A model generated the notes under the pieces. That model saw only the letters and a list, made by a program, of their open reading frames with translations. It was not told the origin of the DNA and did no database searches. A stretch of DNA of 64,000 nt from Anthoceros angustus (lineage: Eukaryota; Streptophyta; Anthocerotopsida; Anthocerotales; Anthocerotaceae): NCBI GenBank assembly GCA_010909165.1, contig MU008221.1, positions 1 to 64,000 on the forward strand, given 5' to 3'. The translations under genes were made by a program, and so were the position numbers. Positions 43,471-53,709 of the stretch are shown here, piece after piece (within the stretch, counting starts at the first letter, position 1; the number at the start of each line of letters is the position of its first letter).

Positions 43471-44681
43471 GTGGGAGGAGACAGAGGAGTTGTCCTCTCA
43501 GGAAGCACCGAAACCCGCAGAGCGGAAGGGAGTGCTGAAGATTGCGCGCTCTGAGCACCTTGAGGAGGCAAGGGTTCGAGAAAATCAGCGCCGAAAGGAG
43601 AATCGCCCGTGGAATCTCACTGACACATGTCCAGAGAGATCCATATCAAACACGAAGCCCGCCAAGACGGAGGGAAGGCGAATCAATGATTCGGTAGTGC
43701 GATGGAGAGCAAGTTCTGAAGGAATTCACTTGTTGGAATTGTGCTCAGGAATCAGCAGCGGATTGAGGCGGTGCTTCAATGTGGCATCAAGGTTTGCAGC
43801 TACACCTGTGTGGAAAAGGACGAGAAGGCTAGAGTCGTGGCCAGAAATCGAATTCTCAGGTTGTGCAAATTATTTCCATCTCTGTTAAGAGAAGACGCAG
43901 TGAGAGGTTGTCAGAGCAGGCTGCCCACGGATCTGAAGCTTGTGGGAAGGAAACAGCTGCAAGCTCTGCCCCGTCCAGTGGATATGATCATCGCAGGATG
44001 GGAGTGTAAGACCTTCTCAGTGGCAGGAAGAGGGAAAGGCGAAGGTGTTTCCCTTGCTGCTGAGGTCGCGCGGGTTGTCAGGGAGGTTCAACTTGTGAAT
44101 CCCAGATGCTGGTACATACTGGAAAACGTGTGTGGAGCGTTGGACAAACGTCCGGCTGTCAGAACAATGTATGAGGAGGTCCGATCATGGTTCGGCAATG
44201 AGCTGGTTATTGATGCTGTGCAGTGTGGCTCTTACGCGCACAGGATTCGCAGTTATTGGACCAATGTTGCAGGACTTGAGACACTGAGGCAACACAGAAC
44301 ACTCATGGTTCCATCACGGAAGACCGTTAGTGAAATCCTGGAACCAGAAAGGTACTCGCAAAAGAAGTCAAGAAGATGGACAAACTTCCGCTTTATCCAA
44401 AGGAATGAGTTGGTGAAGCCGGAGGGCGTGGCCGACTTTGGTAAACGCCACAATCCCACGATTCAAAGCGAGGAGGAGATGGCATGATCCTAGACTCAAA
44501 GGGAGAGGAGCTAGGAGAGCTCAATGTTGAGGAACGCGAACAAGCCATGGGGTTTGCCAAGAAGAGTACGCAGACCATGGGTGTGAGTGAGGCCCAAACA
44601 CAAGTTGCCGGACAGCATTCGATCTATACAATTTTAAGGTGGTTAGTGAGTCGGATTGGCATTTCAGCCAAGGTGAGGTGA
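43433..44681 (+). CDS. C5 cytosine DNA methyltransferase domain inside gypsy D
   Basis: Conserved C5-methyltransferase motifs appear in order. Motif I is HLLELCSGISSG (about 43.72 kb). The following strand and acidic residue are VCSYTCVEKDEKARVVARNR. Motif IV is DMIIAGWECKTFSVAGRGKG (about 43.98 kb) with the catalytic Cys. Motif VI is CWYILENVCG (about 44.11 kb) and motif VIII is QCGSYAHRIRSYW (about 44.22 kb). The C-terminal part is ELNVEEREQAMGF (about 44.52 kb), like the motif IX/X region. A roughly 95-residue basic linker precedes motif I. The gene spans three frames: 43,433-43,770, 43,770-44,487 (the 248-codon block) and 44,484-44,681, so two single-base-scale breaks are present. Family knowledge says such enzymes transfer methyl groups from S-adenosylmethionine to cytosine. 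Sitting between protease and RT, it would be made as part of the element polyprotein. Motif IV has E-C-K where P-C-Q is usual. Confidence 0.88.
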
Positions 44682-44748
44682 AGGAAGAAGAGCCATCACT
44701 CGCCATCAAGATGGAAAGCAGAGGAAAGGGAAGGAACCCAAGACATGT

Positions 44749-45560
44749 TTGCATGGTCATGGAAACAGAGTTTGTAACCAAGAGTGTCACCAAGGAGGTT
44801 CACGTCTGAAGATTGATGAAGATGTCACCAGGACAAACAAAAGATCATCGACATGCTCGAGAAAACAGAGGTGCTTTTGCATTCAAATGAATGAGCTTGG
44901 GAGGTATGAAAAGATCAAGTTCAAGATTGTTACCACCAGCTCTGAGCCTATCTTCAGGAGAAGGCATAGGTTGAGTCCAGCAGAATGGGAGATTGTGGAC
45001 AAGCGTTGTCGAGCTATTTGAGCGATTGATTCGAAATCAAGCTCGAGTATGTCACGCAATCGCTCCCAATCAAGAAGGACGAAAATGGCGAGTGGAAAGA
45101 TAGGCGAATGTGTGGACTATCGACCTCTCAACGAGGTAACGTTGATGGAGCGGTATCCCATGCCTACTCCGGATGAGATTTTTGATGCAATTGGTAAGGC
45201 AAAGTACTTTACCACTTTGGATTTCCGCCGTTTCAATCGATTGTGATTGAGGAGCAAGACAAGAGCAAAACGGCTCGGGAAAGGATCAGCTTTGGGAATG
45301 GGAGACTATGCCCTTGGGCTGAAAAATGCTTCCATATATTTCCAGAATTGCAGACTTGAGCCGCAGGATCCGCTTGTGCGTTGTTACATTGACGACATCC
45401 TAGTTTTCAGCGACACCATCGAGGAACACATGGATCATCCGGAGACTCACCGCAAAAGATTGTCCAAATCAGCTTGAAAGCTCATCCGAAAAAGTGCAAA
45501 TTTGCATTCAAGCGGATTGAGTATCTTGGACATGAAATTGCGCTGTGGAGGAATCATGCC
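44749..45560 (+). pseudogene. Element D reverse transcriptase
   Basis: The frame 44,749-45,021 has MNELGRYEKIKFKIVTTSSE, PIFRRRHRLSPAEWEIVDKR. Next comes 45,049-45,246 with ECVDYRPLNEVTLMERYPMP and TPDEIFDAIGKAKYFTTLDF (the first catalytic Asp). Then 45,247-45,477 has GLKNASIYFQ and VRCYIDDILVFSDTIEEHM, where YIDD is the catalytic box. The end is AHPKKCKFAFKRIEYLGHEI (about 45.48 kb). All core RT motifs are present in Ty3/gypsy order, in at least three frames. Confidence 0.88.
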
Positions 45561-45776
45561 GAGCTTGGCTAAGGTGCAGTGATGCGTATGCCTAGGCCCA
45601 AGGATGTGGCAGCTCTTAGAGCATACTAGTGAGGTTTATGAAAGACCCGGCCCACATGCAAACCCTTGTATGTCAAGAAGGAGGTAACTTGGAAATGGGA
45701 TCAAGAATGAGCTAGCCTCGGCAAGATCTAAGGAGATCACCGGGTCGAGAAGCCCATGCCGATTAGACCGACTTTG

Positions 45777-46300
45777 AGAAGCCGCTGTTCAGATACGGAT
45801 TGGAGTATTGCGAGGATAGGAGCAAGATCGCTGCAGGCAGTATGGGATGGAGCGAGTTGTGGCTTATGCAAGCCGATCCAACAACTCGCAGAGGTAAACC
45901 TCATATGAAGGAGAGTGTCTTCAGCAGTGGGCGATTGCATTTCGTAATTTATCTATTTGAAGGCGCTCAGCAGGACGGATCATCAACCACTTCATTGGCT
46001 CATGACCAACATGAAGTTGAGTGGGAACCGTGGGCTGTCATTGTCGAATATGACATGGAAATCGTGCATAGGTGCAAGGTGCACCACAATGCATGGTTTG
46101 AGTAGGAATCTGAATGCCGACGATGCCACCGAGCACGACAAGACTTGGGACACATGGAAAATGTGCCCAGCGGTTTCATGGCACTCATGGCGATCGAAGG
46201 TGAGCAGGAGGAGAGCCGATCGACAGTCTGTGGACATCCGAGGCATTCACAAGCTGTACACAAAGAAGGTACTGCATCTAATGTCAAGAAATGAGCCGGC
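45777..46300 (+). pseudogene. Element D RNase H
   Basis: Broken frames give DTDWSI (the first acidic residue), VVAYASRS-like sequence around 45.86 kb, then RTDHQPLHWLMTNMKLSG (about 45.97 kb), WAVIVEYDMEIVHRCKVHHN and GLSRNLNADDATE (about 46.1 kb). This is the standard RNase H tail of a gypsy RT. Confidence 0.8.
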
Positions 46301-46379
46301 CAAATTATGAAAAGTGGCCGACATGGTGATGGAGAGTCACAGAAGGAGAGGTTGTAAAGAAGGTGCCAAGTCCTCAAGA

Positions 46380-47340
46380 AGGACAGGATTGTGATTAAAG
46401 TGCATGAAACACTAGGTCACTTTGGTGTAAAAGGACACACCACATGTTGAAGACCACATATTTCGGTCCGCATGTATGCGATGTGGAAAGAGTGGTGGCT
46501 AGCGCAGTGATGCAAGGAAGGTTTAACACACAAGATGTTGTGTTACACTCTTTACCAATCCGGGTTTGTTTTTAGGTGGTCGGTGGACTTGATGCCGAAC
46601 TACCATTGACAAAACAATCACATCGGTGATGATTGAGCACCAAGTGGGTGGAGGTAGCATTTACGCCTCAAAGACCTCATATTACACCAGAGCCTTTTTG
46701 CAGCAGGTGTGAAGTAGATTGGCGAGGTGCTCACCGATCAAGGCAATGAATAGGGAGAATTCGCCGGATGTAAGTTTGATTGATCATAGGAGGACGTCTA
46801 GGGATCATCCTCAAGCTGATGGTTTGGCGTAGGTTGGTTCAGACATTCAAGGATGCCCTCAGGAAGTACTGCATCACTGTGGAACCCAAGTGCTGGGATG
46901 AACTACTTCCCTATATTGTGTTGGGTTATAGAGGCAGGATTGGGAAGTTTCACCTATCGTTGTTCTAAGGAATGCGTTTGCCCAATGTGGTGCAAGACAA
47001 ATATTCCACCGAGACCGGAGTAGGAATATGGAGGCATGAAGTGCAAGCTAGAGCGTAAATGTTCAAGGATTACGCCCATGGCCATGGACAATCATTGCAC
47101 AAAGACAGAGACCGCTTGAGATATGCTCACACGCTGGGGCTCATGGAAGCCCAAGGCCGGAAATTCGCACGAGATTATGTTTACTACAACATGCATCACA
47201 AAGCACATTAGATGTCAAGACCGATTCTCGTGGTGGTAAATGTGGGTGAGCAAGGAGTAGTGGAACTCAAGGACGGATGGCGAAGATGCAAGGAGCACAT
47301 GAAACATTTAGCTCCATGTCACTTGCCAAATCTTGATGCA
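46380..47340 (+). pseudogene. Element D integrase
   Basis: The start VHETLGHFGVKGH (about 46.4 kb) is the H-H half of the zinc finger. FRWSVDLMP (about 46.58 kb) holds the first catalytic Asp, and EVLTDQGNE (about 46.73 kb) matches the second. SRDHPQADGLA-like sequence and LVQTFKDALRKYCITVEPKC, WDELLPYIVLGYRG (about 46.8-46.94 kb) cover the third acidic site. The C-terminal tail EQGVVELKDGWRRCKEHMKH (about 47.25 kb) has SH3-like composition. Several stops interrupt it. I do not see a chromodomain. Confidence 0.85.
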
Positions 47341-47519
47341 AGAATTGTTCCCCAAACGTGGGTACCACTCATGACTTGCCTGTGAGGCACACCACGGATG
47401 AAGAGCTTATGCTCTATGTGACAGTGCAACAGAGGCTATCATATTTTCCGCCTCACATTAAAGGATATTCCGTAAGGGAACCGTGTGAACACTGTGATTC
47501 AACAAGTTTGCATGCAGCC

Positions 47520-49116
47520 ATGGCTCTATCTACCGAGAGTAATGAAGAAGAAGTACGTTCTGTACCTGAACAGAGTTGGAGAGTAACACTCCAGCACAAC
47601 TCGTGTTGGAATGGGTACAAGAGGACGAGAGCAGGAATGATAGGCGTAAGTTGCAAAAGAGGAAAGTTCGTGCGGAGCGTATCTTGACAATAGAATTCCT
47701 TGTTGCCAAGGCTAGAAGCGCCAACAAGGCAGCTCGTGAGGGTGCTGCTATTCTTGAAGAGTGCTCTTCTCAGGAATCACTCACCGCCAGCTTGTCCGGG
47801 CCTCCTCGAGGAATTTAGTGACGCCAAGACCAAGAAGGTGGAAGAAAGCACGACGCCGTAAATTCCTGCCGCACCGGAGGAGTCTTCCTCACAAATACAA
47901 CAGAGCAAGTGCTCGCTTTCATGCATGCAAAAGAGTTGGGTTAAGTTGGATGGATCGAGTCACGAACCATATGCGGAAGTGGAGGCAGACCACACAAGCC
48001 CTAGCACCAATTAGCAAAGAAGGTGCAGTGGTATTTGGGTCTGAAGCACCCAAGCGCAAGAGAGGGAGGCCACGAAAGCAACGGCCAGCTTAAGAGGAGA
48101 TGGAGGCTCACCAACGCAGCTTCGAGTGTGGACGGCGAGAAGCACAGCAAGCGAGGACCAGGGAAGATACCTCAGAACCCAGGCGTACCAGGAGCACCAC
48201 GGTTCGTGATGCAACGCCACAACGTGAGAAGGAGCAGCGCTAGGACAAGGGCTCGGGGAGGCGGAGGACGGTTTGTCTCACACACACAAGACCATGAGCA
48301 ACAGTACGCCCGAGTTGCTGTCCTTGAGGTAGTGCCACCAAAGGTGTGCAAGTGGCAACTGCAAGACCTTCCAAAGACGCTGCATCCGACTCAACAACGA
48401 GGCGCAAGCAAATGGGATTCATCGCAATGGGCATATCCGAGGGAATTCCTCCAAAGGAGTTTTAAGGAGCTCGGCGAGTTCCTGTTATATGTGGAGACGC
48501 ACCATGAGCGGTGTCGAGTGGAGTTCTACCCCACAGATCACCGTGACCTGTTTGAATTGCACAGAAGAGGACTCCAGGCCATGTCTTGGACATGGACAGC
48601 CTACTGTGAAGGAGCCTGGCGCAAACTACAACATCATTTCTTCATGCATCAAATGTTTGATGGTTTGAGGTTGCCCAAGGAGCTGATCATGTGGGAAGAC
48701 AGGGTGCCAGAAAGGTTAGTCTATTTGAAAGATTGGCTACTGTTTTTCCATCACCTCAAGACAGGCCACACCGTTGTTGGATGGCCCAGGCAATTCTATC
48801 GTGTCACAGACAAACTGAAAATCCCTTACATTGAGCAAACAACATGGGATTCAGCGGACAGGAAGGCATTTCGGTTGCTGCGCAAGCTTGCAGCACCGCA
48901 CATGACAATTCATTGCCCCAAACCTGTTTTGATTATCCAGAGCAGGAGGACTGGCTGCAGCGACAGAGTCCTATTTTTGGCGGTTTGTCGCTTGGAGTCA
49001 AGCTCAAGGAGATCAAGCCCAACTCGAAGAATCGGATGATGAGGACTTGGAGAGTGACGCAGATCCTCCACCTCATCTCACACCGCAGCTACCGAGAGCG
49101 ATGGTTTGGTTTGTAA
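47520..49116 (+). CDS. Post-integrase region of element D with AT-hook and unknown ORF
   Basis: Sense-strand coding sequence continues for 1.6 kb after integrase. The frame 47,576-47,818 is Glu/Arg-rich and helical (LVLEWVQEDESRNDRRKLQK). The next frame (47,761-48,093) ends APKRKRGRPRKQRPA, a textbook AT-hook core (RGRP flanked by basic residues) that binds the minor groove of AT-rich DNA. The third (48,023-49,039, 338 codons) is the longest. After a basic N-terminus it has KVCKWQLQDLPKTLHPTQQ, REFLQRSFKELGEFLLYVET, SWTWTAYCEGAWRKLQHHFF, and LKDWLLFFHHLKTGHTVVGW. It is rich in Trp, His and Leu and looks globular. I see no signal peptide or membrane span, and I do not recognise the fold. Frames overlap, so one or two breaks probably split a single protein of about 500 aa. 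Confidence 0.6.
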
Positions 49117-49189
49117 GTTATCTTTTCGCCATCGGATTGTATGACCATTTGAATGTGGAAAGTGGGTTTTCACCCCCGATTTTCCGGGT

Positions 49190-49320
49190 CGTCACACCGA
49201 GGCTACGGCGCTATTTATGCCTCCTCTCTTGGCCAAGGCCGGGGAACTTTCTGATCCTTCGGCCAAAGGCCAAGGCCAGTGGCTACCTGCTAGACAAGTG
49301 GTTCTCCATATTAAACTCGG
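49190..49320 (+). repeat. Repeat R1 of element D
   Basis: The block 'ctatttatgcctcc...cttggccaaggcc...ggaactt...ggccaaaggccaagg...agacaagtggttct' recurs at 53,710-53,850, on the other side of the interrupted LTR. It may be the beginning of the LTR, with the second copy the start of a further, truncated LTR. Confidence 0.6.
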
Positions 49321-50540
49321 TTTATGAAAATGCGCATCGCGTACCGCTGCGTCTGGGTCGGGATTGGACAAACGGTGATGAAACATTGACATTGACTGAT
49401 TGGCATCCCACTTGGCATAAGCCACTTGATTTGGATGCAGAAGTGCATGTGATGTGGCATGTGCATTGCCCATGGATGGCATGCACATGGTATGTATGTG
49501 TGGCGCGACCTTTCGCTGATGGCCAGCCGGGCGCGCACGATCCCGTGTCGTTGTAGTAAGGGGTCCGTTCCCAAGAGAATGACGGGCTCCGTTTGTCGCG
49601 TATCAATCGTTTCTGACCGTTTCGGACTCCAACACATACGTTTATCGTTTCCGCTACTATCTACTCGTGATGTCCACCGAACAGGCTCGGTGAGGCCAAA
49701 CGTTTAAGGACTCGTTCGCGTCTGTATCGTTCCGGTCCATCCCCCGTACTTCTAGTCCGTCCCTCTTACCACTCTCGCTACACTCATCTAAAATTACTCA
49801 CGCCAACATCTCCACATCTTTCGCAACACTCAGCGTTCTTTGGAAAAAATGGGCAAGCTGCGTGGTCCGGACCTCCTCCGTCGTTCACCGGGCCTCTCCG
49901 TCCGGGCTCTACTCGCCCTCCCGGAGTTCCTCCGGCCACTCACCCACCCACCTGACGTTGCTTCGCCGCCTGACGAGCAAGGTCCCGCTCGGCCCTCGCA
50001 CACACCACCACGTTAGGGTCCGTCACCGGGACTGGATCGGGCTCTCGGAGCCGTGCCTCGCCGTGACTCGGGACTCACGTTAGCAAGAAGACGCAAGGTG
50101 CAAGGAAGCGGCATCAACACCAAGAGAAAGATATTTTACTAGAGCGCCTCGGCCTCTTATACTACGCCAAGGTCTGCGTCTTTATTACACTTCTAAATGG
50201 TGGTGGCGGTCGGTGGGCCCTTGCACTACTATCTCCCTTATTCACGCCTATCTATGCGGCAGGTGATTGCTCTGGTTAGCCTCGGCTGGCGCCTCCGTGT
50301 ACGAGCTCCGCTAATCGGATGATCCGCGGGGCGGCCTCTACCCTCCCGAGACCTGGGGCTGAGCACGGCGGCGACAAAGTGTCACCACTAAGTCCTCCTC
50401 CCTCCTCTCTTGCCTCACCTGGTGGACCTCGTCCAGGCCTCTAAGAGATGGTTCCGTCGAGGCGGTGATTGGTGGCTCTCTGCTCCGAGTCTGGACCTCA
50501 AGGTCCGCCTCGACTGAGTCGGACCTCCTCCGCCTCCTCC

Positions 50541-50683
50541 GGACCTCGGGGTCAGACTTTCTTGAGGCCGGACCTCGGGGTCAGACTTTCTTGAGGCCGG
50601 ACCTCGGGGTCAGACTTTCTTGAGGCCGGACCTGATCCGGTCTCGTCCAGAGTCTGGACCTCGGGGTCAGACTTTCTTGAGGC
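50541..50683. repeat. 29-bp tandem repeat, 3 copies plus 1
   Basis: Three head-to-tail copies of a 29-bp unit (starting ggacctcggggtcagac and ending ttgaggcc) lie at 50,541-50,627, with a fourth at 50,656-50,683. On the minus strand the unit reads through as a repeated Pro/Glu/Ser/Arg-rich peptide (RKSDPEV, PQESLTPRSG). Confidence 0.9.
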
Positions 50684-52555
50684 GGACACAGGATTCCCCT
50701 CATTTGGACTTCTTGGGGTCCTCCCGGACCCTCTTGCCTCCTCCGCCTCCTCCGCCTCCTCCGTAGTCTCCCCACGACCTTCCTCCCTTCCCTCCGTGGT
50801 GGGGTGCGGAGTGCTTACCTCCTGTGCAGCGACATTCCTTGTATCTTCCGTTGCTCCTTCTCCACTGCTCATGGGCCGTCGAAGACGCACCCTAAGGTCC
50901 CGGTTGCCATGCTATCTCCGGGGCCTTCCTCCCTCGCTCCTTCTTCTGCGCTTCCTCCCTCCCTTTGCAGAGGTCTTCAGCCCGTGCTTGGGCCTCCTGC
51001 GCTTGATTGTCGTGACACCAAGGAACTTGGTCCGGTCTTGCTGAACTGTCGGACCTCTCGCTCCGCCTCCCGGCGTTTCCCTCCTCGATTCGGGCGAGGG
51101 ATTCCGCCTTCTTCTTCGCCTCCCGGACCCTCTTGCCTCTCCGCCTTTGAAGTTCCACCATCCTTCGCCGGGTGGCCTCCACTTCTTGGGTCTTCTCCGC
51201 TATTCCGCAGAGACCCCAAAGCACACCGGGTAGTCCATGACAGAGCTAAAACCCGCTTCTTCGGCCGCCTGGGAGATGCCTGGGGAAGTCCGTGGGCGGC
51301 GGTGATCTCCGTCCGTCAAGGACGCACTCCGAGCGAGTCGGACCTCGGGGTCCCGGACCTAATTAGGACCCTCGTGTCACGAGTGATGGTCCGAGCCTCC
51401 TTCTTTGGCCCTCTTGGCCTTAACTCCTTCTCCGCCTTTTCCTCCACAGGACTCGGAGGGGAGAAGGAGTCGAGCTGCCCTCTTGCCTCTCCCGGTCGGG
51501 GCAGGGCAGGCTCGGGGCCGTGGCTGCTGGCCTCCTCACTCCAGGCGGCGTCCTTTCCGCCCCACCGCCTCCTCCGCTTCTTGCCACTCAGGTGCGGTAC
51601 GGTGCTGCGGTCTTCTGGTAGGTGCCATTTTCCGCCTCTTGGTTCCGCTTGAGTCGGCGGGCTCAGCAGTATCGTTGTTGTTGGTCATTGCTGGCGAGGG
51701 CTGGAACAACTCTGTCACAGTGGCCTCTACTGCGTCAGGCTGCTCTGTGGGGAGACTGGGGAGAAGCGGGATGTCCTCCACACTTCCCTAGGTGGCGAGG
51801 GTCCGCTCCAAACATATGGAGTCCGGAATCCTCGATCGTCCTCCCGGACCCTCTTGCTCCCGGGGTGGCGGGCCTCCGCCTCCTCCGCCTCCTCCCTTCC
51901 CTGCGTGGCTTCCGAGTGCTCTCCTCCTCGCCTCCCGGGAGGTTCGCGTGCCCACATGGATCAAGAGCAGCGATAACGATGGAGGTGGCTTCTCGCTCAC
52001 GGCTTGCGAGCCTCCCGTTGATCCGGCGAAAATTATTACGCCCCGATTGCTTTCCCTTCTGGAGGTCGTGGAGGAACACGACAAATTATCTCCAGGTGGT
52101 CCACCTTGGCATATTCCGATGGACTATAATCTTCGCCATGCGATCGCACCTCACGTGAGATCCGACATCGACCACCCATTTGAGGATTGCTGCGTCCGGG
52201 TCGCAAGAGGGCCGCCGGCGCTTCCACCTTCCCTTCACCTTCGAGGGCTCACTCCTCCCACTTCCTCAAGGTTGTAGGCCCTCAGGACCTCCACGGTCCA
52301 TCTCCTGGGCTCCTCCCGCAGGTTCTTGGATCGGACCTCCTTGTTGGCCGCTGCCAACATTTACCAGGCGTACTCCCGGACTAGGGTGACGCTGTCGAAG
52401 GTCCAGACAGCCTGGAAAATGTCCAAGTGCCATTCCTCCACTAGCTCCTCCGCCTCCTCCAGCCACGGACCGAAGTCGGGGTAGCGCTTGGTGACGATGT
52501 TGCGTTCCACCAGGCGCCATGGCTCCCACACCTCCGCCGCTTTCTTGGGTCCCAT
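50552..52555 (-). pseudogene. Gag-like / low-complexity coding region of insertion E
   Basis: The minus frame 52,555-52,361 starts MGPKKAAEVWEPWRLVERNI and continues RYPDFGPWLEEAEELVEEWH, a soluble helical sequence of the sort seen at the N-terminus of large-element gag-like proteins. Further frames (51,781-51,536; 51,224-50,892; 50,890-50,552) are charged and coiled-coil-like (EKTQEVEATRRRMVELQRRR) or consist of E/A/R/S repeats. No catalytic domain is visible. The plus-strand frame of 282 codons at 50,804-51,652 is the Pro/Ser/Leu-rich shadow of this region. Confidence 0.4.
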
Positions 52556-53034
52556 CCTTGTGCTCCTTCTGCCCCGCTGTTGAGACTTGGGACTCCTTCT
52601 GCCGCTGCGTCAGTCGCTTTGCCTACCGAGTCGAGCCGCGCGGGAGGGTGCCTAAGCGCTCGAAAAGACAACGCCATAGAGCCGGGTGTCTGAGCGCAAG
52701 AGAGTGCGAAAATCGTCGCGAGGTTGTTTGAAAGGATGACCTCCGTCTCGCTTCTCTTCGTCGAGAATAGCAAATCCGTCGGAAGAGGCGGCTCTTCGCT
52801 GCCCGTGGCATGGCTTACTGCGGCCTTCTGTTGCCGCTTACTCGTTACGCCTGTACTCGGCCTTACGCCGCCTCTGCGGGCGTGAATACCTACCTATATG
52901 CAGCAACCCCTACGGTCTGGCTGCTGCATGCCCGTTCACCACTCATCCACGTGGCCGCTGTCTAAATCACGCTCCAACTTCTAAGTTACTTTACTTGGCG
53001 TGTACTTACGACCGGGTGGGGTCGGACTTATCCC

Positions 53035-53135
53035 GATACTCCGGCGCGTGGTCCGGAGGTCCTTCGGAGTGTGCTCCGGAGTCCTTCCACCTACTCCGGA
53101 GTCCTTACTCCGGGGTGCAGTCCGGAGTACAGTCC
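53035..53135. repeat. Cluster of TCCGGA palindromes
   Basis: Within 100 bp the core TCCGGA or ACTCCGG(A/G)GT occurs about seven times, partly in the form ctccggagtcctt. It lies close to the right end of insertion E, which would be its upstream (promoter) side if E is minus-oriented. Confidence 0.7.
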
Positions 53136-53709
53136 GGGCTTGTTTCTCCCTTTCCGCCTTATTTTACACTCCATACCTACGAAAAAAAAAGCAAATCCAG
53201 CTTATTTCCTAACCCCGGGGAGAGTCCGTTGTCCACAGTATGCATGACGGATGGATGACATGCGATGTATGTCGACGTGTCTGGACGGATGATGTGTCAT
53301 GGCGCATGTAATCTATGTACATGATTATGTATGTAAGGCACGGTGCCATGATGCATATATAGACAGCGGATCTATATTAGAAAATACATAAAAATCGTAA
53401 ATCAAGGAAAAGGGCGAATAGGTGGTTGAGCACATAAACATTATTGTTTATTCGAAGGCCAAGGAAAGTAGGATTATAAATAGACCTAAAGTGCCTACCA
53501 TCGGGAACGAGGAGGCACTTCATCGAGAGTTCCTGGGGTTTTGCCTATATATGTGGGTCACCCAGCCATGGATTCTTGGATTGTAGATGTTTGTCTGAAT
53601 GGAAAGGCAGCCATACTTCGTCCCTACAGTTTGTCTCATTTCTCTCTTGTGACTTTTGGGAACCGCACTATCAAGTGGGAGCCTCAGGCAACCAACTTGA
53701 TCTCACCTG

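Larger units (their letters stand above)
49499..53237 (-). mobile_element. Insertion E, a 3.7-kb LTR-retrotransposon-like element
   Basis: The insertion begins TGTGGCGCG and ends GTCCACA (TG...CA). It is flanked by GTATG on both sides (49,494-49,498 and 53,238-53,242), where the empty site at about 39.89 kb has the motif once. A 5-bp duplication with TG/CA ends is typical of LTR retrotransposon integration. I find no RT or integrase inside, only a Glu/Arg/Ser-rich minus-strand coding region and tandem repeats. I could not match left and right ends as LTRs, so it may be a non-autonomous or internally deleted element. Confidence 0.7.
49400..53705 (+). repeat. Element D 3' LTR, interrupted
   Basis: Homology to 39,780-40,330 runs from 49,400 to 49,498, stops at an insertion, and resumes without loss at 53,238 through 53,705. 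Joining the two parts gives one continuous LTR copy. Confidence 0.8.

Noticed and set aside
50541-50683. CRISPR-like repeats (29-bp units)
   Set aside because: Units are contiguous with no spacers, and the context is eukaryotic retroelement DNA.
50804-51652. 282-codon plus-strand ORF
   Set aside because: It is Pro/Ser/Leu-rich and antisense to the Glu/Arg-rich frames of insertion E; it reads as a composition shadow.
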